Of a stretch of 64,000 nucleotides of DNA, positions 22,501 to 34,500 are shown piece by piece. Each line of letters opens with the position of its first letter. Position 1 is the stretch's first letter. Where the stretch lies: the NCBI GenBank assembly GCA_963969365.1, contig OZ017752.1:3100001-3164000 (forward strand), written 5' to 3'. Source of the stretch: Asterochloris sp. CNOR1 (lineage: Eukaryota > Chlorophyta > Trebouxiophyceae > Trebouxiales > Trebouxiaceae). Made by a program: the position numbers and the translations under genes. The notes beneath the pieces are model-generated. The model was not told where the DNA came from. It ran no database searches and saw nothing but the letters and a program-made list of their open reading frames with translations.

Positions 22501-25500
22501 TGGCGGGATTGTGGGGCTGGCCAGCGCTGCCTCAAGGCTGCGCACCAACTGGTCCTTCAACCCCTCGTCCAGCTCTCCCCAGCAGCTGACAAAGCCTGCC
22601 GCAAACAGCTCTCGTGCCATGCTGGGCTGCACCTGCACGAAGCAGTCATGACAGACTCTGTGACAGTGAGGCATGCAAAGCCCAATACACCACTTTCTGG
22701 GACTGCCGCACTTGAATGAGAAGCTTTGATTGCGGCTGACAAACTGAGCTGGAGGCAGCTCAATCGTGATAATGTGGCCTGCATCATAGCGCTGAAGATC
22801 AAGGCAAGATGACTGCAGCTGTCATAGTCTGCTGTACAATATAGATTTGTGCCATGCTGAAGTGGACCTCGCGCACGCTGAGGGAACACAGCTTGGAAGC
22901 AGATAAAGCCTGCTGAAAGCCTGCAAATGGAGCAGGCTGAAGCAACGCAGGCTCATTTCTCTAAGACATGATGAAGTCCACAGACCCATTGCAGCTAAGC
23001 TGAACTGTGCGAGAGCATGTCTAGCGCGCAGAGCCTGGCCAGAAGGTCTTCTTTAGCAGGCCACCTGCCAGAGCTCGTGTGTGTAAGGGCATGCATGAAA
23101 CCTCAGACCCTGTGAGGAAATGCCCACTGAGGGGCTAGCCACCCTGCAGAGCTTACAGGCACAGCTGTGGTCATGCGCCAGCCCCCAGGGTGAGCACCCT
23201 ACCTGAGCCAGCGCATGTGTTGCCCGCAGCGCAGGGCTGGGGGACTCCTTCAGCAGCTCCACGCTGAAGTGGCGCATCCACTCACTCCAGTCCTCCTGCG
23301 TGCTGCGCTGGCTGCTCTCCCAGGCGCGCCTGAGGGCATCAATGTTGGGGCTGTAGCGACCCGGCGCTGTGGGGCCTGCACAGGTGTGCGAGCAATGCAT
23401 ATATAAGGGTAAAGCTGTGCTGTGCTGTTGAGGGCCCTGGCCGGTGCCCTGTGTGGCTGTAGGGCCCTGAACAGGCAACTCCTCTGCAACTGCATGCCTT
23501 CTTGGTCTCAGGGGGTGCTGCCATAGGGTGCTATGGTGGGTCTGCTGCAGCATGTGCCAGGCTGGGCTCATCATCCGGCATGCCAATGGCTGCAGTGGCA
23601 GCCATTGCAGGGAAGTGGGCCCAGCATCCACTTCTTGGGACCCTCAGACCTTCAGTTTATGCGCCATGGTCAGATGTCTTCTCCATGGTCAAACCTCTTC
23701 GTCGCCACTCACCACTGGGCTCAGGGAAGTGGTTGGGCCCGCCAGCGTCCAGCTCTGCGCTGAGCTCCTCCAGTGTGGCTGCCCCTTTGCCCCAGTCATC
23801 TGCATTGCTCAGGCAGGGTGGAGTCGCCTTGACCAGGCGCGTCATCAGGCGGTTGAACTTGTCTGGCGAGATACGGTGCAGGACAATGACCTGCACTGGG
23901 AACGCTGTTCCTCACACCCATGGCATGTCACGGTGAGCTCACTCATCATGTGTTTTTGGTGATCTAGGCATGTCTGATGGCGATGGCACGCCTGCCTAGC
24001 AGGGAGCCACCTTGTATAGCAACCAGCTGCCCCCCCAAGAAGCTTGTGCTCTGAGCACATCTTTGCAGGCCAGGCAGGAGCGCTGTGTAGAGGCAGGCTG
24101 GTGTCACCCATCAGCCGCAGACAGCCCACGCAGCCCAGGCAGGAGTGCTGCGTAGATGCAGGCTGGTGTCACCCATCATAGGTGCAGGCAGATGTCACTC
24201 ATCAAGGATGCAGGCTGGTGTCACTCATCAGGCGCAGACAGCCCATGCCCACAGTACACTGTCTGTCCGTCCAGACGACGGTGCCCTCACCTTGCGCACT
24301 GTCGGGGCAAACAGGGCAAAGTCGGGTCCAAGAGCCAGTGCAAGCGCTGCAATGGTGTCCAACGCAGGGGCACGCAGCTCCTCCACAGGCCCATCCAGCA
24401 CCCTGCAAGCACGCAGAACATGCAGCTCTCTTTCTTGGCACATCAAATTTCAAAATTTGCAGTCTGAGACCAGACGAGCCTAACCAGGCTAACTCTCGAT
24501 GCAGCCTCCGTGGCGGGGAGAAAGCAAAGGTGATGCAGCACTGCCACAGCAGTGGATAAGCATGCACCAGCACGCCGCTGCTGCCAGGTGGCTGAACAGC
24601 AGGGCTGCACACAATCTGAAGTGGAGCTTGTGTAGTGAGGGCGGAGCCTGTCTGACCAACAACCAGAAGTGCTGGCCCTAGTGGAGCCCTACTGCGGACT
24701 CGGCAGCTGGGGCAGGCACCTGATGAGGGGGTGCATGATGCTGCTGCTGTAGCCCGCCAGGTGCATCCGGGGTAGCAGGCGCCGCATGCTGCGCAGGGCT
24801 GCCAGCCGGATGTCCACAGGCGGCCCACCCACCCCAGCCCCTGCACACAACAGGAGATGGTGCTCCTTTGCGGACAGCCCAGATGCTGTGTGAGGTGCAG
24901 GGTCCCTGCTACCATTGCATATCCTACAGGATGCTCAAAGGGTCTCAGAGAATGAGTCATCAGCTACAGACCAGGTGGCCACGAGCACAATCATGGAAGA
25001 AAGGCTCCGATGGGGCGCAGAGCTCTGCAGGGTAGCCCGTTGTGTCAGCTGCCTGCATTGCCCTCTGTGCAAGGGCAGCAGGCAGCAGCTTTGGCAGGCA
25101 ATAATGTCTTGCGCTGTTGACTGCATATCAACAATGCAGATAATGTGCAGCAAGGCTGCGGTGACTCACCAGGGGAGATGAGCTTCACCATCGCAGGCAG
25201 TACAAGCTGCAGGTGGTCTTCCAGTGCAGCGCCCAGGGACTCCAGAGCGTTCAACGCTCCCTTGACCTGCATGAAGACGTCCGCTGCTCAGCACTCTGGA
25301 CCTCTAGCCTTGACAGGCCCCTTGTACTGCAAGGCAATAAACTGCACCCAAAGAAAGATGCTCCTTCAAGCTAGCGTGTTAGTTTGTAGCCCAGGAGCGC
25401 AAGCAAAGCGATAATAGTCAAGGCTTAGGGCTGCTTGCAAAACGGGGGCCACCTGTGGAGCACCCAAAGCAAGCCTTCTGCTGACTTTCCAGTAGCCAGC

Positions 25501-28500
25501 TTGCCTGCTCATAGCCATCTCGCCGCGCAGCGCCCTCAAACAGGGCAATGAACTTGGGCAGTAGCTCAGGGAGGTACATGCGTAAGTCATCTCTCAGCGA
25601 CACTGCAGGGGCCTTTGTGAGTGAGCTGCAGCACCAAAGCCCTTTACAAAAGTGGCAATGGCTGACAACCTGCCCAGGGGATGCATCAGAAGCAGGGAGC
25701 CACCTGTGGCACCTTGTGTTCATTGCACGATCAGAGACTGAGTGAGAGCAGGTTGAGCAGTGCCTGCATCAGCCACTCCCACACACGTTTGAATTTCCTG
25801 CCCCCCCATGCAGGTGTGTGTGAGGGCAGCACCTAGCTGTAGTGACAGTGCACACGACAGCTTGCAGCCTCAGCAAGGGCGAGCCCTGCCTGATCAGTGG
25901 CTGAGCAGCGTGTGACATCACCAGTGGCACTTGAATCTGGAGATGTATGGGGCATGAAAGAAAGCCTTGCCACACCTGAGCCGCTTCAATGCCAAGCTGC
26001 AACAGCAGTAGGAGCAGGCCTACCTGACAACTCGCTGAGCAGCTTCAGGATGTGGGGCATCAGGGGGGACGCTGGCCGCCAGCACTCGCTGCACAGCTGC
26101 AGGATGTCGGGCAGGTACTTGCGCATGTGTTGGCGCAGGGCGGCCACCAGCTCGCACATCTGCTGGAACAAGAACTCGCGCAGCTCGTTGTCGGTGCTGC
26201 GCATGATGCCGAACAGCACCGGCATGACCTGCAAGGCACCAAGACAGGTCAGCAGCAGCAGTGCGTGATCATTTTTGGCTGAGCTGGTGGGTGCCTCAGA
26301 ATCTGAGATGCTGCCATTGCATTCCTGGGGAGCCCTTGGAAGGACAGCCTGTGGTGCCCTACCTGTACAAACAGAACTACAGCTGTGCCAGCTTGACGCT
26401 TGCATCATGAGACCAGCAGCAAGCTGCTGCACTGACATTCAGCACAGCAGCCTACATCATCCTGTCTGATGGGGAGAGTAGGGACTCGGGAATGACAGAC
26501 CAGGCAGACCGAAATGTGTGACTGATGGACCTGGCTGTTGCAAGCAACATAGGCTGGGCAACCACAGCTGTGCGTCTGCCCAACAGAGCAGCTCTCTCAA
26601 CCTGGTATCTGTCTGCATGAGGCAACAGCGAGTTGCGTTTGTAAGCAGGTTGATCACCTTTGTCAGGTAGGGCACCGCAGCCAGGTGGAGTGACCTGAAG
26701 ATGACAAACAGGCTGCGCAGCACTTGGAAGTGGTGGCTGCTGAGGCTGGGGTCGCGCAGCAGGCGCATGAGGGCGTTGATGGCCACCGTGGGGTAATACT
26801 CATCGCTGCTGGTGACCAGGCCAGATGCTGGCAGCAGGTCCTCGGTGAAGGCGCCCTCTGCCAGTGTCCCAGCTGCAAGGCAAGGCAGGACAGCGTCTGT
26901 GAGGCAGCAAGCCATAGCAGCTGCTTACAGCCTGCTGGGCAATGGTCCCAGGCCAGGCGGCCCTCAGCAGGCTGCCTGCACAGACACTCTCCGCCAGCAA
27001 TCTGCTGCAGTGCAACAGGTGTGCACTATGCTTGACGAGACTTCCTTGCCCAATACAGGTCACAGCAGGGGCGGAATGGTGATTGATTGCAGCACTGGCA
27101 GTGATGGACGGCTGCCCAGTTGTGCCGATGCCACTTGGTGCCCAGGGGCAAGGCGGGTCGACACGTCCCCTGTAATGGCGCCCTCTGCCAACTCCCCAGC
27201 TGCAAGGCAGGACAGGGGCTGGCCAGCGATGTGCCAGCATGCGTACAGCCGCTGCACCAGGTCTGAGGCTGTCAACGAGTACTCTGCGAACAGGTGACAG
27301 CTGATGAGGGGCGCACCCATGGAGTCGTTCATGCCCACAAGGTGGGGAGCCTTGTGCTGTGGGCGTACTCCCTCCTGCTCCAGCTTGCCCTCCCCCTGCA
27401 GTCCAGCCTGGTTGATCTTGTGGGTGTGGGGGTCCAGAGCACCGATGATGCCCAGCGCCTGCACAGGGACCACAAAGCTTGCTGGCTGGAGTGTCCTCTG
27501 GTCAGCAGTTGCAAAGTGTGGGGCCAATAGCTGCAAATGACCAGAACTGCGGCCGGGCACGCTAGCTGAAGTGCAGCAAGGCCGTGAAGCAGACAGCAGG
27601 AACTGAGGATGCACGCAAAACCTAGACCAGGGACAGCTCTGACTCAAGCAGTGCTGTACGGTTGCAAGCGCTGCCCTGCTCTCCAAGGAACAGGTCAGCT
27701 GCTAACTGTCTGTGGGCCCTCGCTGCCGCATGTGGGGTGCCAGGGGGCGGGAGCTGGAGCTGCAGTGCAAGGCCACATGACCCGCCACGGCGACCTGCTG
27801 AAGCATGTGAGGTGCGGTTGTTTCTCCGCACCCCACATGCTTCAGGAGGGGTGGGAACTTGAGCTACCATTAGGGCATGAAATACAGAACTAACGGACCT
27901 TCAGCACCTCGGCCCGGCACATGAGGTCTCCCTCGCTGAGCAGGCGCAGCAGCATGCCCAGCAGCTGGGGATACTCCAGGTAGGGCATCACCACCACGCC
28001 AGTGCTCTCCACGACCTACAGGTAGTGCAGAAGCATTCAGGCCTCGATTTGGGGACCTGCTGGGCACGGCAGCAAGGGGCGGCACCTGCCTCTATGCTGT
28101 CTGCTACCTATTGTGACCACTGAGGGTGCCTTGGGGAATGCAATGGCCAGCAACCTGGAGTCACCCCTACCTGCGCACATTTCGTGAAGGACCTTGCTGA
28201 CTGACAGTGACGAGTCCGCATGGCATTTCCCTGTTCAAGCAGCAGGGCTGACTGGCTCTGCCTCTGATGGCCATGGTCGTCTTGCAATTGCTTGGCAGAA
28301 AGGGTGCTGTGCCTGATCAGGATAGCGCATCAGTAGACAGCAGCAAAACTTTCGTTTTTGCACTTCTTTAAAGTTTATCAGACTTGCCTGCTGCCCAACC
28401 AGGCTCACCTGTCCAAGAGTGGCCACTGCCACAGTGTAGCGCCCCTGCAGGGCCAGGATGACCAGAGGCAGCACCTCGCCGACATGCGGCCGCAGGATGG

Positions 28501-31500
28501 GGCCTGCCACCCGTGACAGCTCCCCGACAGTGGCCAGCACGCTCTGCACCACGCCCGCCTCTCCACCTGGCCGGCAGACAGAGCTGGGGCTCAGTAAGGG
28601 TCAGACTGCTCTCACGCATGCGGAGCAGACGTGCAGCTGGGAGGTACACACGTGACTGGCAGGCACACAGCCAGCAGGTCCAGCAGGCTTGATTGCATGG
28701 CATACGCGAGTGTAGGCATGCCCCAGCAGGCCTGCCTCGCAGCTGCCGGTGCTCTGCATGGAGCAAGCACGCCACCGCATGGCCCACAGCTGTGCTCTGC
28801 AGGGCTTACCATGCCCTTGGAGGGTATACACATGAAGGGCAGGCACACATCCAGCCGGCCCAGCAGGCTTGTATGCATGCCACACACGAATGCAGGCATG
28901 CCCCTGCAGACTGCCTTGCTGATGACGGTGCATGGAGCAAGCACATAGCTCCACGGCAAGGCCCTGCCATGGCTGTGCTGTCCACAGCTGTGGTGTGCAG
29001 GGCTTACCATGCAAGGGCCCCTTGCTGGCGTCGGGAGCAGTGATGGCAGTTGCCTGGGGCATCATGACCCCAAAGCTGGCCATGCGCAGCTTGGCAACCA
29101 GCGCCTTCAGGATGGGCCACACATAGGGCATCACCAGGCGGGGGCAGCTGTGGATCAGGCAGCCCAGCAGGTATGCGCTCTCTGCAGGCAGTGAACCATG
29201 AGGTTGCAATATGAGCCAGGATGACGCCCCACTGCCTGCAGCTAAGCGCAAGAAGGCGACCGCAGTTTGCAGTGTCCAATGCTCCACAAACGGCAGACAA
29301 GAGCGCAGCTGGAGAGCAGCTGGTGGCAGGTGAGCCATCATAGGCACAGGTGTGCACGAGCCATCCATTATGCATGCGGACACCGTGCACAAGTGACGTG
29401 CAATGGTCTGAACATACAGACAAGCTGATGTAAGGGCTGACCAATGTGCAGCATGGCAGTCGAGCTGGCAGGCACCAGCAGACAAGTGTCAAGTAATTTT
29501 ATGCCTGTGCTTTGCTGACCGTAGGTACCACCCAAAGCAACAGATTGCTTGTGCATAGCAAAACACTTGCTGGGTACTTTTGTCAGAACACTTGCTTGTC
29601 CTTGCTTTGCAGGGCGGCACTTCCCTGCCCCCCCTCACCTTCACGCTGTGTGCACAAGCGACATGCACTGGTATGATGACAACTTGTGCTAGCTTCTGGC
29701 CAACGAGATGTCCAGCATCACAGCCAAGCTGGCAGGCACCAGAGGACACAGGCAATGCTTTTGCCAGATTTAAAGGCCTCCCCACCTTCACGCTGCCTCA
29801 GATCTGGGGAACAGTCCATGTCGTTCAGCAGCTGCATCAGGTGGCGGCGCAGAGCTGGCATGACGTAGGCAGGGTTGGAGGTGGCCAGGCGCCCCACCAC
29901 CCTGATGGCCAGGGCTTGCACGACCACATACTCATCGTTCAGCACCACAAAGAGCGGCCGCAGGCTGCAGAGCAGCGCAGAGGGGTTGTGCAGCAGAGCA
30001 GCCATAGGTGACACAGGACAAACTGCTGGGCGAGAGCAGCCCCAGGCACAGGATATGGCGCTGGGCAAGACCACCCGCAGGTACAGGACATGGTGCTGAA
30101 GTGCTAGGCGAGGGCCAATAAGAGTGCAAGCTGGACGCATGGGCCCCCTTTCTGGGTCTGGACAGTCGCTGCGACATGCTGCTGCATGCAGGTGCTGCCC
30201 TCAGCCTTGAAGGGGCAGGATGCCGCTGCTAGACCCAGCAAATCACAGCAGGCATTGCTTGCAGGGCCCACACTCAAAAGGCAACAAGACCAGTGGCTGC
30301 TTGCTGCAGTGCGGCCCACACAAGGTTTGCCAGGGCCACAGCAGGCGGCTTCAAAGTGAGGCTGCTGCCTGACTGTCATCACAGCTATGAAAGCGCTGAC
30401 GCAAGAGAAAAGTGTCAGGCATCTGCTGCATCATGCACAGTATGCAGGGCACAGCAGCAGCCCGTATGATCAGGTTTGCAGTCCTACATCCTTTGCATTG
30501 TGACATGTGTTCTATAAAAAATCATAGTAAAGGGCATCTTGCTCACCAGTCAGCCTGTGCAAGGTAGATGTCCAGATCTGTGGTGTCCTTGAAGGTTTGC
30601 AATACAGTCTTTCGGACCAGGGAGTTTATGTCTGCCACAGCCACCATCAGCAGGCGCTGCACGACTGCCTCGACCACACGCATGCCAGCCTGCAGTGTAA
30701 CCACCAGTATTGGAGCCAAAGGCAGAGATACCCCTGATCGCATTTCAAAGCGCACGCCTTCAAGGGTCCTCAATTCCAATTCAAGCAAGCTGGACCCTTG
30801 CCCACTGTGCGAGTTTCTTCCTTCCTGCACCCTTCAAATGTGCTTGCGTCACAGGTGAGGACAGGCAAGGCAGCGTTCAGCAACCAGAGAGGTCCCAGGT
30901 GAGCTAGCCACAGTCAGGCATTGGGCATGCGATGAACAAAAGCCAGAAAGGCCATGTCTTCCCATGAAACATGGAGTGCAGGCTCCAGCAGGCAGGTGGC
31001 GGTCTGCTCAATGGACAGCTGCAGCCACCCTTGATGCAATCCAGGTGCAGGCATACTTTGCTGTGAGTGAAGATGCGCAGTGTGTAGATGGTCGTAGGTT
31101 CAAATCCCACAGAACGCAACCCGGACAAAAACTAAAACCTTCAACCTGATGTCTAACTTGTGCTGCATCCCCTTGAGCAATGCCGACTGACCCCGAGCGG
31201 AGCAGTCCAAGGCTGAGTTTAATGATCACTGAGCACCCCAGCTCACATGGTAGGCTGAAGGCCTCTGACCGGCTGTCACATGGGCCACATGCTGCTGCAG
31301 CACCTGCGCCACAGCTGTGGCAGCTGCCCTGCGTATGGACACATCCCCATTGTCGAGGTAGCTGGTGATGTTGTCGCACACCCACTGCAGCAGCCCCTGC
31401 TGCCCAAAGTCGAAGCTGCCGAGGGTGGCCAGAGCAAGCCTCGTGAGGGGCGGCCCGGAGAGCTCCCCTGCGGGGGGCAGACACGTGTGGTGTTGGGCAA

Positions 31501-34500
31501 AGAGCCAAAGACTGCAGCGGATCTTGATGCACAAAAGACAGTGCTGCATGAAAATCTGAAGCGCCCGGGGACAGCCATGAAAGGGACGGGGCTGGTAGTT
31601 CCCCTGCAGGACAGACACATGTGTGGTCAGGAAAGCAGCCACAAGACCGCAGCTTACCCTGCTGCATCGATGTGAAGCGCCCAATCAGCCATGATAGGGC
31701 TTGCCCGGAGAGCACACCAGCAGGGCAGCCATGTGTGCTGGAGGCCACACAACCATCAGACTGCAGCCTTGTGGCCAAAGTCAAAAGTGCTGAGGAACTA
31801 GCACAGGCAAGCCTTGTGAGGGGTGGCCCAGTGCAAGTCTCCTGTACGGCAAGGGCTAGCATGCATACTGCAACTCCCTCACAGCTGTGTGAGGGGTTGC
31901 TAAAGCTTGCCACCACATGTCAGGCGCCTGTGTACCAAGGCGGCCCTACAGCAGAGAACATTGAAGGGGGAGGCAAAGTTGGCCACCAGCCAAGACTTCC
32001 AGACCAGGGGCACAGCCGGCGCTTGACAGGGGCAGGCAGCTCCAATGCTTTCCACTTATTGCGGTTTTGCTTGTGTGCCAGGATCAAAGCAAAGAACAAT
32101 ATGGGCTCCACACCAAAGACTTAAAGGTTTGTCGCCTGTGTGTTTACCCTGCAGCAGAACCCCCTGCTAGCATCACCCCCAGCTGACGTCATCTTAGAAC
32201 AAACTTTTGGTTTTGTGGCCTCACCAAGCTGCATGGCCTCTCTGAGAGCGCTCAGCGAGCCAGAGGAGAGGGTGGTCCTGTAGGGCTTCCTGGTGAGCAC
32301 CAGAGCTAGCAGGTCCAGGAGCTGCACCTGCACTGTCTCTGTCAAGTCCGGCAGCGCAGCCACCACCGCCTGCAAGCAGCAGGCAGGCAGACAGACTTTG
32401 GCTGAGTGCTTGGCTGCAAACTGGCCTGGCAACAGTGCAAACATTGCTGTATGTTGGTGCTTTGGCTGATGTGCAGCTGCAGTTGGGCCTGCTCAGGTGG
32501 CTGATGCAGCTCTTTTCAGTGCCGCACATGGAGGGGAAGCTAAGCCACAGGATTGCTAAATACATTTCAGTGTGTTGTCAAGTTGCTGTATGCGCAGCAC
32601 ATGCACGCACTTGAAGGGCCTGCACCAGGGTCTCGCTCAGCCCAGTAGCCACCATGGGCTGGACGAGGGCTGCTGCCTCCGGCATCCAGGCGCCCTTCAG
32701 AGCCCCCGCCAGAACGCCAACGCACTGCAGACGGGGCACAGCAGCTGTGAAGGGGTCCCAGGTTTGCCCTTGCCACGTCATGCGCAAGACAAGGCATCGT
32801 GTTGGCAGGCACGCTGCTGCCTGTGGCATTTGAAGCATTCATTAACCACGCTTGAACTCAGCTGCGTGCCACCACAATGTGAAGGTCTGATGGCTTCCAG
32901 GCTTGCATGCAAGCCTCCGGCTGCACGCAAGCCTCCGGCTGCACGCAAGCCTCCGGCTGCACGCAAGCCTCCGGCTGCACGCAAGCCTCCGGCTGCACGC
33001 AAGCCTCCGGCTGCACGCAAGCCTCCGGCTGCACAATGTAGCTGCGCTCACACAATGTCTCACCATCTGCCTTGCAGCTGCTCAAAAGAAGCCATGACGT
33101 GCTGTGCTTTTGTATGTACATATGTGTGTGAGTGCGTCCTTGTCTTATAGACATGCCGTTCGCCATAGGTACAGTCAACATAAAACAAGCCTGTGCTTGC
33201 AGGACACCTGCCCCACCTGCAGCGCCTCTGGGCAGCTGTGACGCTGGCGCCCCTTGTTGCTGATGGCCTCCTTGATCTGATCAGCAATGCGGGGCAGAGC
33301 GGGACCAACGACCACCTCTGCCCCCACATCAGCCAGAGCGCTTGCCATGTTCCCCAGTGCCGTGAAGGCTGCAGCAGGCATGGACAGCAGGTTCAGACAT
33401 GTGCAGCGCCCCCAGGGACAGGGAGGGAGCAGGCACGTCTGCAAGGGTGCTCATGATGTTCCCCATGATTGTGAAGACTGGATATGACGTAGGCAGTATA
33501 ACAGATGTTGTCAAAAGCAACCTGCATACCCCAGCGTGCACCAGCTTGTATACACTGACAGCTAGGCAATGACATTGGCAGCCGCAGCATCATGCTCAAA
33601 GTCTCAAGACTTGCTGTTCATAGCTGCAGCATGATCTAGAAAGCATAGATGCTGAACATTATTTGAGCAAGGAGGCATGCACATGGTCCCCAGCTGCCCG
33701 CCAAAGGCAAAGCAGGAGAGTAGCAGCCACTGGTTGGCGTCCCTCCAGATCGATGTGCTTACCTGCGCCCCTCTCAGAGGGGATCTTCAGCACCAGGAGC
33801 AGGTACTCGGTGCACGGCCGCAGGTAGGTTGCAGCAAAGCGCTCAGGGGCAAAGGCCGCCAGTCGCGGCAGCAGCCCGATGACCGCCCGCCTGATCTGGC
33901 GGTCCCTGTTGTCCCGATAGCGGAGCACCGTCTCAACAGCCTCGCGGTAGCGTGCCAGCATGAACTCCCCTGAAGCAGCAATGCAACAGGTGGGGACCAG
34001 TGCACTCAGAGCTGGGAAGCTTGGAGCATAAGGCATTGCGCGTTTCTGCAGCGGCCAGGCAACAGTCTGGCACCATGACTCTCCAAGCTAGGAGCCTTGG
34101 AGCACCTGCTGACCTCCTGAGCTGTCAGCAGCCCAGGCACATCAAGCATGCCTGTCAGGGAGTCATGCCGAGTGTTACAAGGAGCTCTTCTGCAGCCGCA
34201 GGGCATTCCTCTGGGTGAAACTGCCAAGCCAGCAAACACATGGCAAGCCATGTCTTGTCAGGCACATGCCTGCTGCGCAGTTGCACCCCTTGTGCAACTC
34301 ACTGCCCCAGCCACAGGAGCCGAGAACAGGCCTGCAGCCCTGTGGCATCCTGTCTGTCGAGCAGAAGAGGGCCACATAGTTGGGCCAGCTGCCAAAGATC
34401 AGGCTTCAGCAGCACACCACAGTCAACTTCTGGTACAAGATCCCTTGCTGTGAGGTGGGGTCTGGAAAGCAAACTGTCTCACCTTTCGTTGCCTGCCAAA

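Larger units (their letters stand above)
15035..22632 (-). other. TOR: TOR FAT domain, exons 25-36
   Basis: Exons: 22427-22632, 21484-21673, 21023-21141, 20293-20543, 19780-19935, 19060-19193, 18672-18730, 18179-18337, 17415-17607, 16482-16695, 15674-15822, 15035-15253. Anchors: [157 protein letters not shown]. The FAT domain clamps the kinase and is shared by all PIKKs. Exon 33 carries an algal Pro/Gly-rich insert ([14 protein letters not shown]). The donor after exon 25 is GC (CTCCAG|GCGAGC). No frame errors were seen. Confidence 0.94.

Noticed and set aside
24202-24960. 252-aa minus-strand open frame
   Set aside because: It spans two TOR exons and the introns between and around them in the wrong frame.
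28601-29485. 294-aa minus-strand open frame
   Set aside because: It is produced by the 198-bp intronic tandem duplication and is in the wrong frame for TOR exon 13.
31068-31130. tRNA-like text with GGTTCAAATCC (T-loop / Pol III B box); the opposite frame reads SVGFEPTT
   Set aside because: The T stem has a mismatch, no matching 5' acceptor stem or D arm lies at the right distance, and no box A was found. It could be a relic of a tRNA-derived repeat, but this is not supportable.
32907-33032. CRISPR-like direct repeats
   Set aside because: Units are contiguous, without spacers, and the genome is eukaryotic.
32572-33181. Repetitive proteins such as (RKPPAA)n or (HASLRL)n
   Set aside because: An 18-bp minisatellite gives open repeats in all frames; it lies within a TOR intron.
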